64,000 bases of DNA from Flavobacterium sp. HBTb2-11-1 (GCF_009826975.1 NZ_WUMO01000003.1:372001-436000), one strand, 5' to 3'; numbered from the stretch's first letter, positions 7,894 through 17,687 are shown. The notes: a model not told the origin generated them from the sequence alone. Numbers and translations: made by a program.

Positions 7894-9024
7894 ATGTACA
7901 GATTCTTCTTATTAGCATGTATTTTATGTATTTTTTCAGGCTGCAAATCTGTAAAAAATGATCCGATAAAAAAGGTTCTTAGCAGTAATAATAGTGCTAT
8001 AAAAAAGGTTGCAGATCAACCGGAGCACTTTGAACTCCAAATTATATACACTGCTGTAAAAAGAAAAAATAACGGAAAAGTCCTTTTAAAGGATTATAAA
8101 TATAATGTCGATGCTTCAAATTATTATTATCCAGCAAGCACGGTTAAACTTCCGATTGCAGTTTTAGCTTTAGAGAAGGTCAATAGCATGAAAAATGCTG
8201 ATGTGAATACAGTTTTTGCTGTTGCTGATGGCGGGACGAAATTTTCCTTTGCAGATGATCTTCGCAAAGTCTTTGCCGTAAGCTCAAATGAAGCAAGCAA
8301 TGACTTTTATGAGTTCATGGGGCGTGACTATATTAACAGAAAAATGAAGGAAAAGGGGTTGAAACAGGTTCGAATTTCCCATCGTCTGTCGGCTGAAAAT
8401 TCAGGAGCATCGCAGACCAAAAAAATAACTTTCTACAATAATAAGGGTGAGACGGTAATCATTCCCAGAGTAAGAGATAGTGCAGTCGTACCTTTGAAAC
8501 TGAATAAAATATTGAAAGGCAAGGGGTACTACGATAATGGCAGGCTCATTGGTCAGCCAATGGATTTCAGCAAAAAGAATTATCTGTCTTTGGAAACATT
8601 GCACGGCACGTTGAAAAGGGTTGTTTTTCCTGATAATTTTCCAAGAAAAAAGCGTTTCGATCTATCCGCAGAAAACAGAGAGCTTCTTCTGTATAATATG
8701 CAGAATTTACCCAGAAATGCTGGATATGATCCCAAAGAATACTACGACGGATACTGCAAGTTTTTTATGTTTGGCGATACGAAAGAAACAATTCCCGATA
8801 ATATAAGGATATACAATAAAGTTGGAGATGCATACGGAACTATGATAGATTGTGCCTATATTGTTGATAAAGAGAATGATATTGAGTTTATGATTAGTGC
8901 GGTCTTGCTGGTAAATGAAGATCAGATTTTTAATGATGACACTTATGAATATGATGAAATCGGGTTGCCTTTTCTGGCAGAATTAGGACGTGCTTTTTAT
9001 GAGCTAAATTTAAAAAAACTCTAG
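7894..9024 (+). CDS. Class A beta-lactamase-like serine hydrolase, lipoprotein
   Basis: A 376-residue envelope protein. The signal peptide ends at a lipobox (IFSGC, Cys17). The penicillin-binding fold motifs can be followed: the nucleophile S-T-V-K (Ser82, Lys85), an S-S-N triplet inside AVSSNEASND at the place of the class A SDN motif, and K-V-G in IYNKVGDAYG in place of KTG. The changed second and third motifs and an extra central segment (about residues 150-220) argue against a classical beta-lactamase. A peptidase or esterase acting in the envelope is a safer reading. It stands alone between the receiver gene and a long AT-rich gap. Confidence 0.78.
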   Translation: MYRFFLLACILCIFSGCKSVKNDPIKKVLSSNNSAIKKVADQPEHFELQIIYTAVKRKNNGKVLLKDYKYNVDASNYYYPASTVKLPIAVLALEKVNSMKNADVNTVFAVADGGTKFSFADDLRKVFAVSSNEASNDFYEFMGRDYINRKMKEKGLKQVRISHRLSAENSGASQTKKITFYNNKGETVIIPRVRDSAVVPLKLNKILKGKGYYDNGRLIGQPMDFSKKNYLSLETLHGTLKRVVFPDNFPRKKRFDLSAENRELLLYNMQNLPRNAGYDPKEYYDGYCKFFMFGDTKETIPDNIRIYNKVGDAYGTMIDCAYIVDKENDIEFMISAVLLVNEDQIFNDDTYEYDEIGLPFLAELGRAFYELNLKKL

Positions 9025-9414
9025 CTCTTTTGTTTTTGCGTTATTTTGCATGTTTTGTTCGTTTCGGCATTTGGGAATTTCAAATTAAAATCCATTTTAT
9101 TTTGTTTCATTTTACGAATAATGTTCTACAATTTTTACCATAATTTTCCTTATTTATATTCTGTGTAAATCTAAAAAGTAGTAATTTTCTTTAATTTTTA
9201 CTTTTTTTAATTTAAAATGTAAATATTTTATTAACAATTTTGAAAGTATTTTTGAAAAAGAAAAAGCATTGTGTTTGCTAGAGTTTACGCATTATTTTGT
9301 GAGTAAAAATGAATTATTTTGCATTTTTAAGTTAAAATATTAAGTATAAATGCATGTTTTTGCGTTTTTATTTATGGTACATTTACGGTTATTAACCAAA
9401 AAATTGCCAAATTT
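9025..9414. other. 390-bp AT-rich region before the GHL10 gene
   Basis: No gene seen. The region contains three copies of a G-N-N-TTATTTTG motif at 9038..9051, 9289..9302 and 9311..9324, plus TTTTGCGTTT near 9358 and a GTTTCATTTTA half-site at 9114. These could be binding sites for regulation of the large secreted hydrolase, but in sequence this rich in T such matches can arise by chance. Confidence 0.4.
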
Positions 9415-12400
9415 ATGAATCAAAAACTACTCAATTTGTTCTTTTTAATAGTTGTAAATGGCTTTATTTTAGGTCAGGGAACTAATATAACTCCAGGCTG
9501 TTCTAATAGTGGACCTGAAATAAATGCAAGCCCGAAAGCAGATTTAAGAGGGACTTATTTAACATCAGTCTATAATTTGGACTGGCCAAGCAATAGGACT
9601 GCAACTCCTGCGGTTCAGCAAGCTGAGCTAATTGCAATCTTAGATAAATTGGTGCTTACGGGCATCAATACGGTTTATTTTCAAGTTAGACCGGAATGTG
9701 ATGCTCTTTATAATTCATCAATAGAACCTTGGTCGTACTGGCTGACAGGAACGCAAGGGCTGCCACCAAATCCTATGTGGGATCCTTTAAGTTTTGCCAT
9801 AACAGAATGCAGAAAACGAGGATTGGATTTGCATGCATGGCTGAATCCTTATCGTGCAAGTGTTGGCAGTTATACATTGGCGAATAATCACGTTTCTAAA
9901 CTAAATCCTTCTTGGGTTTTTACAGCTTCAAATAATGCCAATCTTAAAATTTTGAATCCGGGTTTGCCAGCTGTAAAAAATTATATTATCAGTATTGTAG
10001 AAGATATTGCTTCACGATATGATATTGACGGAATTGTTTTTGACGATTATTTTTATCCGGATCAGGGTATGGCAAATAATCAGGATGCCACGACTTATGT
10101 CAATAACAATCCGACCGGAATAAGTAATATTGATGATTGGCGCCGTGATAACGTTAATCGCATGATTGCAGGTGTTTATGATGCTTTGCAGGTTATTAAT
10201 GCCAATTATAATAAAAATATTGTTTTTGGAGTTGCTCCCTTTGGAATTTGGAAAAATGGAGTTCCAACTGGAATTGTTGGAAATTCTTCTTATAGCGCAT
10301 TATATTGTGATCCAATAAATTGGCTTCAAAATGGTAAAGTCGATTTTATTTCGCCTCAATTGTACTGGAAAATTGGCGGCTCTCAAGATTACATCAAACT
10401 TTCTCAATGGTGGAATGATCAGGCCGCTACTTATGGCAGACATTTATATGTTAGTCAAGGGTATGATCGCTTGCCGAGTACTTCTTCTCAGAATTGGCCT
10501 GCTTCAGAGATTCAGAATCAGATCGATCAAAACCGAATTGCGGGAATGACCAATACTTTTGGACAGACTTCTTATTCAACGCGTTATATTATGAGCGACG
10601 AAAAAGGAATTGCAACAGCTTTACAAAATAATCAGTATAAGTATAAATCTTTTCCGCCTTCAATGCCATGGAAAGATAATGTTTGTCCGTTAGAACCAAC
10701 AAATATTAGATTTGAAGGAAATACTCTAAAATGGGATGCTCCAGTTGCAGCTACTGATGGCGATTTGGCAATAAAATATGTAGTGTATGCATTTGGCACA
10801 CAGGCCGATATTCCAAATTTTAAGCAAGATGGCACAAAAGTTTTGGACATTGTAAATGCAACTCAAATTGTATTGACTACAGCTCAATTGACTGCTCCAA
10901 ATAATTATTTTCTGGTAACGGCTTTGGATAAAAATAATAACGAAAGTACTAATATTACAGGTGTTCCATATAGTAGTTTGCCGGCAGCTCCAGTAGCTTT
11001 AAGTCCGACCGAAGGAGAATTGTATGTGAGTTCTCCAGTAAATTTCTCTTGGAATTCTAGTGTTACTAATGGAGATTATCGCATTCAGGTTTCGAAATCT
11101 AATACTGGGTGGACAGAAACAAACGGATTTACGACTGCAACAGCGCCAAATGCTACGGTTGTTGTAAATGCTGTCGTAAATACAACCATGAGTTATATTT
11201 GGGATCAAGCCAATGCTGCAGTTTATGAAGCTCCAGCGGGAGGAACTACATATTATTACACCATAAGAAGTTATAGTGCTGCAACGGGAACTTCAAAGTA
11301 TTCTGCTCCTGTAAGTTTTACTCCAAAAAGTGCCAATTGCACTGTGCCGGGAACAACTGTTATTACTTTAGATAATGTTGATGCAACTTTAGTAGGATCA
11401 TGGACAGCAACATCTGCCACTGCAGGCTATGTTGGGGCAAATTATATTCATGATGGCGATACGGGAAAAGGAACAAAAACAGCAACTTTTACTCCAACAA
11501 TTACGCAAAGAGGCAAGTATGAAGTTTTTATCAACCATACGGCTGGAACCAATCGCGCGAATAATGTTCCTGTGGATATCATTCACGAAATTGGCACAAC
11601 AACCGTTCCTGTAAATCAGCAAATTAATAATGGGACGTGGGTTTCCTTAGGAACTTATAATTTCAGTGTAGGAACAAACAATAAAGTGGTAATTCGCACA
11701 ACTGGCACTTCAGGCGTTGTTATTGCAGATGCTGTTCGATTTTATTTCATAGATTGTTTGCCTGATGCTACACCGCCAGTAGCCGATTTTACACCGGTGT
11801 CGGCTACAATTTGTGCAGGACAAACGGTTTCATATACGAATGCATCTACTAATGCAACTTCCTACAGTTGGTCGTTTCCAGGAGGAACTCCGAGTACGAG
11901 CACTGCTACGAATCCAGTTGTAACTTATAATACTGCAGGAACTTATAATGTTGTTTTAACCGCTACAAATGGAGCAGGTTCAAATACGAAAACATTGACG
12001 AGTGTAATTACTGTAAATCCTTCAGGAGCAGTTACAGCAGGATTTACAGCTCCTTATTCAGAATTGGCAACAGGCGAAAATATGACTTTTACCAATACTT
12101 CTACAGGCGCTACAACTTATGCATGGACCTTTCCTAATGGTTCTCCAGCAACGAGTACAGCTGCAAACCCTACAGTAAATTTTACGACAACAGGCAGTAA
12201 GACTATTACTTTGGTAGCTTCAAATGCTTGTGGTAGTAATACTTACACAATGACAATCTGCGTTGGAACAAATACCAAAACTACACTGGAAACTTTCGAA
12301 AGTTCGGCAGGAAGATTTACAAGTGTTCCTACTGCGTCAGGTTCAACTGTTGGAATTGCAACCACATCAACATTGGCAAGAGCTACAGATAGTTTTAAAA

Positions 12401-13110
12401 ACGGGACAGCAAGCTTAAAAGCAGTTTTGTATGATAATACAACGGTAACAACAAATTGGTTAGTGCGTTTGCTTTCGGGCGGAGGTACACCTGCGAATAA
12501 TCAGGCTTTTGTTGGGAATCAGGGATCTTTTGGATTTTGGATGAAAACGAGCACGGCAAATGCAGGAGCAACGGTAACGGCTTGGATTGATGATACGGAT
12601 GGTTTAGAAGAATTGCCTCCACAAACAATCATCAACAATGGAGCTTGGAACTATTACGAATGGTTTTTGCCAACTGCCGTTGGAACCACTATTACTACTG
12701 GAAATGGAATCGTTGGCGGAGCATCTGTAACTTTGGATGCTATTGTAATCAAACAAAATAATACCGCGTCTACCATGACAGTTTGGATTGATGATATTCA
12801 GCACAATTATATTTCTGCTTGCTCTGGAACTAGAAAAATGTTGGATGTAGAAGAGGCTGAAGATCTTAAAGTTTCTAATGAATTAATTGTATATCCTAAT
12901 CCAACCAATGGAATATTGAATTTGAAATTGGATAGCAACATAAAGTCCGATGTCAGATTATTTAATATTACAGGACAGCAATTGTTGAGCACCACTTTTG
13001 AAGGTACAGAACAACAGCTTGATTTGAACAATTTTACAAAAGGAATTTACCTTCTTCAGGTTTCAACTGATGGGAAGATAACTACTAAAAAGATCATTTT
13101 AAATAAGTAA
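9415..13110 (+). CDS. Secreted GHL10-type glycoside hydrolase, multidomain, T9SS cargo
   Basis: A 1231-residue secreted enzyme. After the signal peptide, residues about 40-400 form a GHL10 (YngK-like) TIM-barrel domain, recognisable from LRGTYLTSVYNLDWPS, NTVYFQVRPECDALY and DGIVFDDYFYP; such proteins act on glycans, possibly peptidoglycan-related. Then come a fibronectin-like region (about 522-640), a golvesin-C-like beta domain (642-785), two PKD domains (787-870, 871-950), a carbohydrate-binding-like beta domain (955-1140) and a T9SS type A sorting domain (about 1158-1231, starting at YPNPTNG). Everything from residue 522 on is closely matched in the next gene. The pairing suggests two wall- or glycan-degrading enzymes displayed by the same anchor. 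Confidence 0.85.
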   Translation: MNQKLLNLFFLIVVNGFILGQGTNITPGCSNSGPEINASPKADLRGTYLTSVYNLDWPSNRTATPAVQQAELIAILDKLVLTGINTVYFQVRPECDALYNSSIEPWSYWLTGTQGLPPNPMWDPLSFAITECRKRGLDLHAWLNPYRASVGSYTLANNHVSKLNPSWVFTASNNANLKILNPGLPAVKNYIISIVEDIASRYDIDGIVFDDYFYPDQGMANNQDATTYVNNNPTGISNIDDWRRDNVNRMIAGVYDALQVINANYNKNIVFGVAPFGIWKNGVPTGIVGNSSYSALYCDPINWLQNGKVDFISPQLYWKIGGSQDYIKLSQWWNDQAATYGRHLYVSQGYDRLPSTSSQNWPASEIQNQIDQNRIAGMTNTFGQTSYSTRYIMSDEKGIATALQNNQYKYKSFPPSMPWKDNVCPLEPTNIRFEGNTLKWDAPVAATDGDLAIKYVVYAFGTQADIPNFKQDGTKVLDIVNATQIVLTTAQLTAPNNYFLVTALDKNNNESTNITGVPYSSLPAAPVALSPTEGELYVSSPVNFSWNSSVTNGDYRIQVSKSNTGWTETNGFTTATAPNATVVVNAVVNTTMSYIWDQANAAVYEAPAGGTTYYYTIRSYSAATGTSKYSAPVSFTPKSANCTVPGTTVITLDNVDATLVGSWTATSATAGYVGANYIHDGDTGKGTKTATFTPTITQRGKYEVFINHTAGTNRANNVPVDIIHEIGTTTVPVNQQINNGTWVSLGTYNFSVGTNNKVVIRTTGTSGVVIADAVRFYFIDCLPDATPPVADFTPVSATICAGQTVSYTNASTNATSYSWSFPGGTPSTSTATNPVVTYNTAGTYNVVLTATNGAGSNTKTLTSVITVNPSGAVTAGFTAPYSELATGENMTFTNTSTGATTYAWTFPNGSPATSTAANPTVNFTTTGSKTITLVASNACGSNTYTMTICVGTNTKTTLETFESSAGRFTSVPTASGSTVGIATTSTLARATDSFKNGTASLKAVLYDNTTVTTNWLVRLLSGGGTPANNQAFVGNQGSFGFWMKTSTANAGATVTAWIDDTDGLEELPPQTIINNGAWNYYEWFLPTAVGTTITTGNGIVGGASVTLDAIVIKQNNTASTMTVWIDDIQHNYISACSGTRKMLDVEEAEDLKVSNELIVYPNPTNGILNLKLDSNIKSDVRLFNITGQQLLSTTFEGTEQQLDLNNFTKGIYLLQVSTDGKITTKKIILNK
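10981..13110 (+). repeat. Copy 1 of a 2.1-kb paralogous coding module
   Basis: Encodes the fibronectin-like, golvesin-like, two PKD, CBM-like and T9SS segments. It matches 14635..16752 almost domain for domain. In the RLLSGGG to KMLD stretch I count 7 differences in 127 residues, while many third codon positions differ. Confidence 0.85.
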
Positions 13111-13129
13111 TTTTTGTTTTTAGGTTAAG

Positions 13130-13157
13130 ACCGCCAATTCAATTGGCGGTTCTTTTT
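13130..13157 (+). terminator. Intrinsic terminator after GHL10 gene
   Basis: Stem ACCGCCAATT with its exact complement, a single-base spacer, and a short T-rich tail. Confidence 0.8.
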
Positions 13158-13239
13158 GTGCTAAAAAAATAATTTTAAAAGTGTTTTCTTATTAATAATC
13201 ATAACCACGTAAACTATTTATTAACAAAAAGCAAAAAAC

Positions 13240-16200
13240 ATGAGGAAAAACAAACTTATCGATTTGCGAAACCAAATTGCTTCAATTATGGTTTTGTTTA
13301 GTATTGCAACCGGTTTGGCGCAAACGACGCCAGACTCCAAAAAACCAAGTGATGAGCAGCTCTATTCTTTGGCAGACAAATACTTGAGATCTTCTATTCA
13401 AAAAGAAGTCAAACCTGATGGAGAGGTATTTCTACAAAGAGAAATGGGCGACTATCTGGCATTAGCGAATAAAAAAAATGCAGTAACCAGCAAGCCAGAT
13501 TTAGTAGAAAAACACGATGAATTAGAATGCGAGCACAATGGGGAACTTTTGAAAGAGTATCTAAATAGGCCACATCCTTCGGTTAAAACAATGGTAAAAT
13601 ATTTTACTGAAGCTAGTAAAGAATTTGATGTTCCTGTAGAAATTTTAATGGCAGCTGGACAAGTGCAAAGCAATTGGGCGCAAGTGTCTTCTTCTTTCTA
13701 CGGATCTTGGGGAGTAATGGGATTGATTGAAAGCGATTATAATAATCAAATTGCTATAGCGGCTAAATTAATCAAATCTACTCCAGAGGCTATTAAAACG
13801 GATGCTAAAACTAATATCAGGGCAGCAGCAGCCTTATTAAAAAGTTATCAAAAAAAAACGAATCCAAAAGGATTGGAAGATTGGTTTGATGCGACACGAG
13901 AATTAACAGGTTTGAAAGATGAAGAAATGAAAACTTCATTGGCAGAACGTTTTTTTAAAGTAATAAAAGTAGGGTCCAAAACAGTTACACTTTGGAAAGA
14001 AATCATAGATATAAAAGGAAATGCAGTAACAATTCCATCAAACAAAAACTCCAAAAGTTCTACGGCAAAAATAAGCGCCGTTCAAGCAACAGCAGCGGTC
14101 GATTACCCTGATGCTTTGTCAAGAATTACCTCTTGCAATTATGGAGTTGGGCGAAATGGCTACGGTATAGATTACTACTTTGTCCATTATATGGCAACAG
14201 GCACGTATGAAGGTGCTATTTCTTATTTTAATGATTGCAGCAGAACAACACCAACTTCTGCACACTATTGTATACGCAACTCAGATGGCCAGATTTCGCA
14301 AGTTGTGCGCGAGGCTGATCGTGCTTATTCGCAAGGAGTTTCAGGATATCCGCAATGGAATGGAGCCGGAGTAAGTACAGAACACGAAGTTTTAGCAACC
14401 AATTTATCTATGTGGGACAGCCAGCCTATGCTTAATGCAGCGGCAGCTTTGGCAATTGATGTCTGCGATAGAAATGGTGTTCCGAAAACAAGACGTGTTA
14501 CCAATGGTAATCGCGGAATTTATGGCCATAACGATGTAAATACGGGTACAGACTGTCCTAATCTTACAACAGCTCGCTGGAATGTTTTATTGGCAAAAAT
14601 TGCTGCTGGAAGCACAACAAATGTTCCAGTCCCTACAGCTCCAACTGCAGGCCAGGTATATGTGAGCACACCGGTAAACTTTACATGGGATTCTGCAGTT
14701 TCAAATGCCGATTACCGCATTCAGGTTTCCAAATCGAATGCAGGGTGGAACGATGCGGACGGATTTACATCTGCAGCAGCGCCAAACAGCACAGTAGTGG
14801 TGAATGATGTTGTCAATACGGTAAAAACGTATTCCTGGAATGCTACAAACTCAGCAGTATCAGAATCTCCGGTAGGAGGAACGGTTTACTATTACACAAT
14901 CAGAAGCTATAGCGCAGCAACGGGCACTTCAAAATATTCGGCTCCCGTGAGCTTTACTCCAAAAAGCGCCGGCTGCACATTGCCGGGCTCAACTTCGATT
15001 ACGGTTGACAATCTAGCGGCGACTTTAGCAGGGGCCTGGACCTCCACTTCAGCAACTGCGGGTTATATAGGTACGGATTATATTCATGATGGCGATACTG
15101 GAAAAGGGACAAAATCGGCGACTTTCACCCCTTCAATTCCTCAAAGAGGGAAGTATGAGGTATTCATCAACTTTACGGCTGGCACAAACCGCCCGGCAAA
15201 CGTTCCGGTTGATATCATTCATGAAAACGGAACAAGCACAGTTACGGTAAACCAGCAGATCAATAATGGAACTTGGGTTTCATTGGGAAGATACAATTTC
15301 AGCGCCGGCTCTGCGGGAAAAGCTGTGATCCGCACAGCTGGCACAACAGGGGTTGTCATTGCAGATGCCTTTAAATTCACCTTTATTGACTGCCTGCCTG
15401 AAAATACGGCTCCAGCAGCCAGTTTTACGCCAACAGCTGCCGCAGTTTGCGAAGGGCAAACGGTAGCCTATACCAGCACTTCTGCAAATGCAACTTCATA
15501 CAGCTGGTCATTCCCGGGAGGAACGCCAAGCACAAGCACTGCCGCAAATCCAGTAGTCACTTACAGCACGGCAGGAACTTACGATGCAAGCTTGACTGCT
15601 ACAAATGCAATAGGCTCTGACACTAAAACAATAACAGGATTGGTGACTGTAAATCCTGCAGCAACAGCAACTGTCGTAGCTGGATTCACAGCCCCTTTGA
15701 CAGAATTGGCAATTGGAGAGAGCATAACGCTGACAAATACTTCTACAGGGGCAACTGCATACGCTTGGACTTTCCCTAACGGATCTCCTTCGGCAAGTAC
15801 AGCTGCAAATCCATCGGTAAGCTTTACATCTGCAGGTTTGAAGACTGTTACCTTAGTGGCTTCAAACGCCTGCGGAAGCAATACCTACACCATGACATTT
15901 TGCGTGGGCTCAAATACTACAACAGCTTTGGAAACTTTTGAAGCTTCTGCCGGAAGATTCACGCAAGCTCCAACTACTTCAGGTTCTACGGTGGGTATTG
16001 CAGCGGCCTCTACCTTGGCAAGAGCGACAGATGGCTTTAAAACCGGAACAGCGAGCCTAAAAGCAGTTTTATACGACAATACATCAGTTGCCACGGATTG
16101 GCTGGTGCGTCTGCTTTCGGGCGGAGGAACCCCTGCAAACAATCAGGCGTTTGTCGGCAATCAGGGCTCTTTCGGCTTTTGGCTGAAGACAAGCACAGCA

Positions 16201-16752
16201 AATGCAGGAGCGACTGTTACGGCTTGGATTGATGATACAGATGGCTTGGAAGAACTGCCTCCGCAGACGATTATAAACAACGGAGCTTGGAATTATTACG
16301 AATGGTTTTTGCCAACTGCGGCAGGAACAACAATCACGACAGGAAACGGAACCGTTAATGGCGCTTCTGTAACTTTAGATGCGATTGTGATCAAGCAAAG
16401 CAATACGGCCAACACAATGACAGTTTGGATCGATGATATCCAGCACAATTATATTTCTGGATGTTCCGGAACCAGAAAAATGCTGGATATAGCTGATGTT
16501 GAAGAAGTAAAAATTACAAAAGGCTTGGTAGCATATCCGAATCCGACAGACGGAATCTTGAATTTGAGTTTGGAAAACAACACAAAATCTGATGTCCGAT
16601 TATATAATGCTTCAGGCCAGCAATTGCTGAACACCACTTTTGAAGGGGCTGAACAGCAGCTTGATCTGAATGGCTTTGGAAGAGGGATCTATCTCCTTCA
16701 GGTTATTGCAGATGGCAAGACGATAACCAGAAAGATTATTTTAAATAAATAG
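13240..16752 (+). CDS. Secreted N-acetylmuramoyl-L-alanine amidase with degenerate SLT domain, T9SS cargo
   Basis: A 1170-residue peptidoglycan-targeting protein. Residues about 105-200 resemble a soluble-lytic-transglycosylase domain, but the catalytic Glu is replaced by Gln143 in the AGQVQSNW segment, so that part probably only binds. Residues about 300-450 form an Amidase_2 domain with the zinc ligands His316 (FVHYMATG), His430 (YGHNDVN) and Cys439 (TDCPN), which cleaves the amide between MurNAc and the stem peptide. Residues 465-1170 repeat the C-terminal module of the preceding gene: fibronectin-like, golvesin-like, two PKD, CBM-like and a T9SS sorting domain starting at YPNPTDG. Codon use shifts to more G and C at third positions from about 14640 on, at the module boundary. 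Confidence 0.88.
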   Translation: MRKNKLIDLRNQIASIMVLFSIATGLAQTTPDSKKPSDEQLYSLADKYLRSSIQKEVKPDGEVFLQREMGDYLALANKKNAVTSKPDLVEKHDELECEHNGELLKEYLNRPHPSVKTMVKYFTEASKEFDVPVEILMAAGQVQSNWAQVSSSFYGSWGVMGLIESDYNNQIAIAAKLIKSTPEAIKTDAKTNIRAAAALLKSYQKKTNPKGLEDWFDATRELTGLKDEEMKTSLAERFFKVIKVGSKTVTLWKEIIDIKGNAVTIPSNKNSKSSTAKISAVQATAAVDYPDALSRITSCNYGVGRNGYGIDYYFVHYMATGTYEGAISYFNDCSRTTPTSAHYCIRNSDGQISQVVREADRAYSQGVSGYPQWNGAGVSTEHEVLATNLSMWDSQPMLNAAAALAIDVCDRNGVPKTRRVTNGNRGIYGHNDVNTGTDCPNLTTARWNVLLAKIAAGSTTNVPVPTAPTAGQVYVSTPVNFTWDSAVSNADYRIQVSKSNAGWNDADGFTSAAAPNSTVVVNDVVNTVKTYSWNATNSAVSESPVGGTVYYYTIRSYSAATGTSKYSAPVSFTPKSAGCTLPGSTSITVDNLAATLAGAWTSTSATAGYIGTDYIHDGDTGKGTKSATFTPSIPQRGKYEVFINFTAGTNRPANVPVDIIHENGTSTVTVNQQINNGTWVSLGRYNFSAGSAGKAVIRTAGTTGVVIADAFKFTFIDCLPENTAPAASFTPTAAAVCEGQTVAYTSTSANATSYSWSFPGGTPSTSTAANPVVTYSTAGTYDASLTATNAIGSDTKTITGLVTVNPAATATVVAGFTAPLTELAIGESITLTNTSTGATAYAWTFPNGSPSASTAANPSVSFTSAGLKTVTLVASNACGSNTYTMTFCVGSNTTTALETFEASAGRFTQAPTTSGSTVGIAAASTLARATDGFKTGTASLKAVLYDNTSVATDWLVRLLSGGGTPANNQAFVGNQGSFGFWLKTSTANAGATVTAWIDDTDGLEELPPQTIINNGAWNYYEWFLPTAAGTTITTGNGTVNGASVTLDAIVIKQSNTANTMTVWIDDIQHNYISGCSGTRKMLDIADVEEVKITKGLVAYPNPTDGILNLSLENNTKSDVRLYNASGQQLLNTTFEGAEQQLDLNGFGRGIYLLQVIADGKTITRKIILNK
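14635..16752 (+). repeat. Copy 2 of the 2.1-kb paralogous coding module
   Basis: Matches 10981..13110 in domain order and protein sequence. Its third codon positions are richer in G and C than both copy 1 and the N-terminal part of its own gene. The two copies therefore diverged at silent sites while the protein was conserved, or one copy came from a different genomic background. Confidence 0.8.
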
Positions 16753-16773
16753 TTTTAACTCGATATTTTTTAG

Positions 16774-16811
16774 CTGCCCAAACCCGTAAAAGAGGTTTGG
16801 GCAGTTTTTTT
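16774..16811 (+). terminator. Intrinsic terminator after amidase gene
   Basis: Eleven-base-pair stem (CTGCCCAAACC and its complement) with a 9-base loop and seven T residues. Confidence 0.88.
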
Positions 16812-16862
16812 ACTTGTTACCAATCTTAAAAATGTAATTATTGTTTCTTTTCATATTATTGA

Positions 16863-16913
16863 TTTTATTTTGTTTAATATTTTTTGATAAAAATTAAACA
16901 ATTCTTACCTTTA
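16863..16913 (+). promoter_or_regulatory. Inverted-repeat operator and -7 box before SDR operon
   Basis: Arms ATTTTGTTTAA (16867..16877) and TTAAACAA (16894..16901) are separated by 16 bases, with a -7-like box TACCTTTA at 16906..16913. Bases 16863..16888 are identical to 6131..6156 before the FAS1 gene. This is the second of two sites in the window. Confidence 0.65.
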
Positions 16914-16985
16914 ATCTATAAATCAAGCCTTTATTTAAACTGAGGTATAAAACATGAAGTTTTTAATAGTGATCCTAATATAAAA

Positions 16986-17678
16986 ATGGTGTTTATGGAA
17001 AAAATACTTGTAATAGGAGGAAGCGGAGGAATTGGAGAAGCAATAGTATTGGAGCAATTGGGAACGAAGCAAGTTTATAACATTAGCAGAACTGCTCCTA
17101 ATATTTCACATCCTAACTTAATTCATTTTACGGCAGACATTTTAAAGGACGCGCTTCCAGAAATTGAGAAAATTGATGCTATTGTTTACTGTCCAGGTTC
17201 TATAAATCTGAAACCTATTCTGAGTTTAAGCATTGATGATTTCAGAAATGATTTCGAAATCAATGTTATTGGTGCTGTGAAAGTAATACAGCATTATCTG
17301 CCAGCCTTAAAAAAAGGCACAAATCCGTCTGTGGTCCTTTTCAGCACAGTTGCAGTAAAACTTGGAATGCCTTATCATGCTAGTGTTGCTGCAGCAAAGG
17401 GTGGAGTAGAAGGTCTTGTTAAATCACTAGGTGCGGAGCTCGCTCCTGCAATCCGCATTAATGCTATTGCACCTACTATTACAGAAACTCCATTGTCAGC
17501 TTCAATCCTCAGAAATGATCGTATGAAAGAAAACATGTCTGAGCGTCATCCTTTAAAAAGATATTTACAGCCTAAAGAAGTGGCTAAAATGGCAGATTAT
17601 CTTATTTCAAATGCGGCAGGATCTATTTCGGGACAAATTTTTCAAATGGATTGTGGCTTGGTCAGCTTTAAAATCTAA
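16986..17678 (+). CDS. SDR-family protein lacking the catalytic tyrosine
   Basis: A cytoplasmic NAD(P)-binding Rossmann protein of 230 residues. The cofactor motif GGSGGIGEA and the SDR sequence order are clear. The active-site segment reads HASVAAAKGGVEG: the Lys (138) is present but the Tyr four residues before it is Val134. I recall this SVAAAK variant from SDRs encoded near photolyases in Bacteroidota, but that is memory, not shown here. The start may be 16986 or the ATG at 16995. The next gene begins 9 bases after the stop, so the two form an operon under the 16863..16913 operator. Confidence 0.82.
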   Translation: MVFMEKILVIGGSGGIGEAIVLEQLGTKQVYNISRTAPNISHPNLIHFTADILKDALPEIEKIDAIVYCPGSINLKPILSLSIDDFRNDFEINVIGAVKVIQHYLPALKKGTNPSVVLFSTVAVKLGMPYHASVAAAKGGVEGLVKSLGAELAPAIRINAIAPTITETPLSASILRNDRMKENMSERHPLKRYLQPKEVAKMADYLISNAAGSISGQIFQMDCGLVSFKI

Positions 17679-17687
17679 TATGTCATC

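Noticed and set aside
15579..15881. 100-codon open frame on the minus strand inside the amidase gene
   Set aside because: It is a mirror of the Ala/Thr/Val-rich PKD region, has no start signal or homology I can see, and the plus-strand gene is clear.
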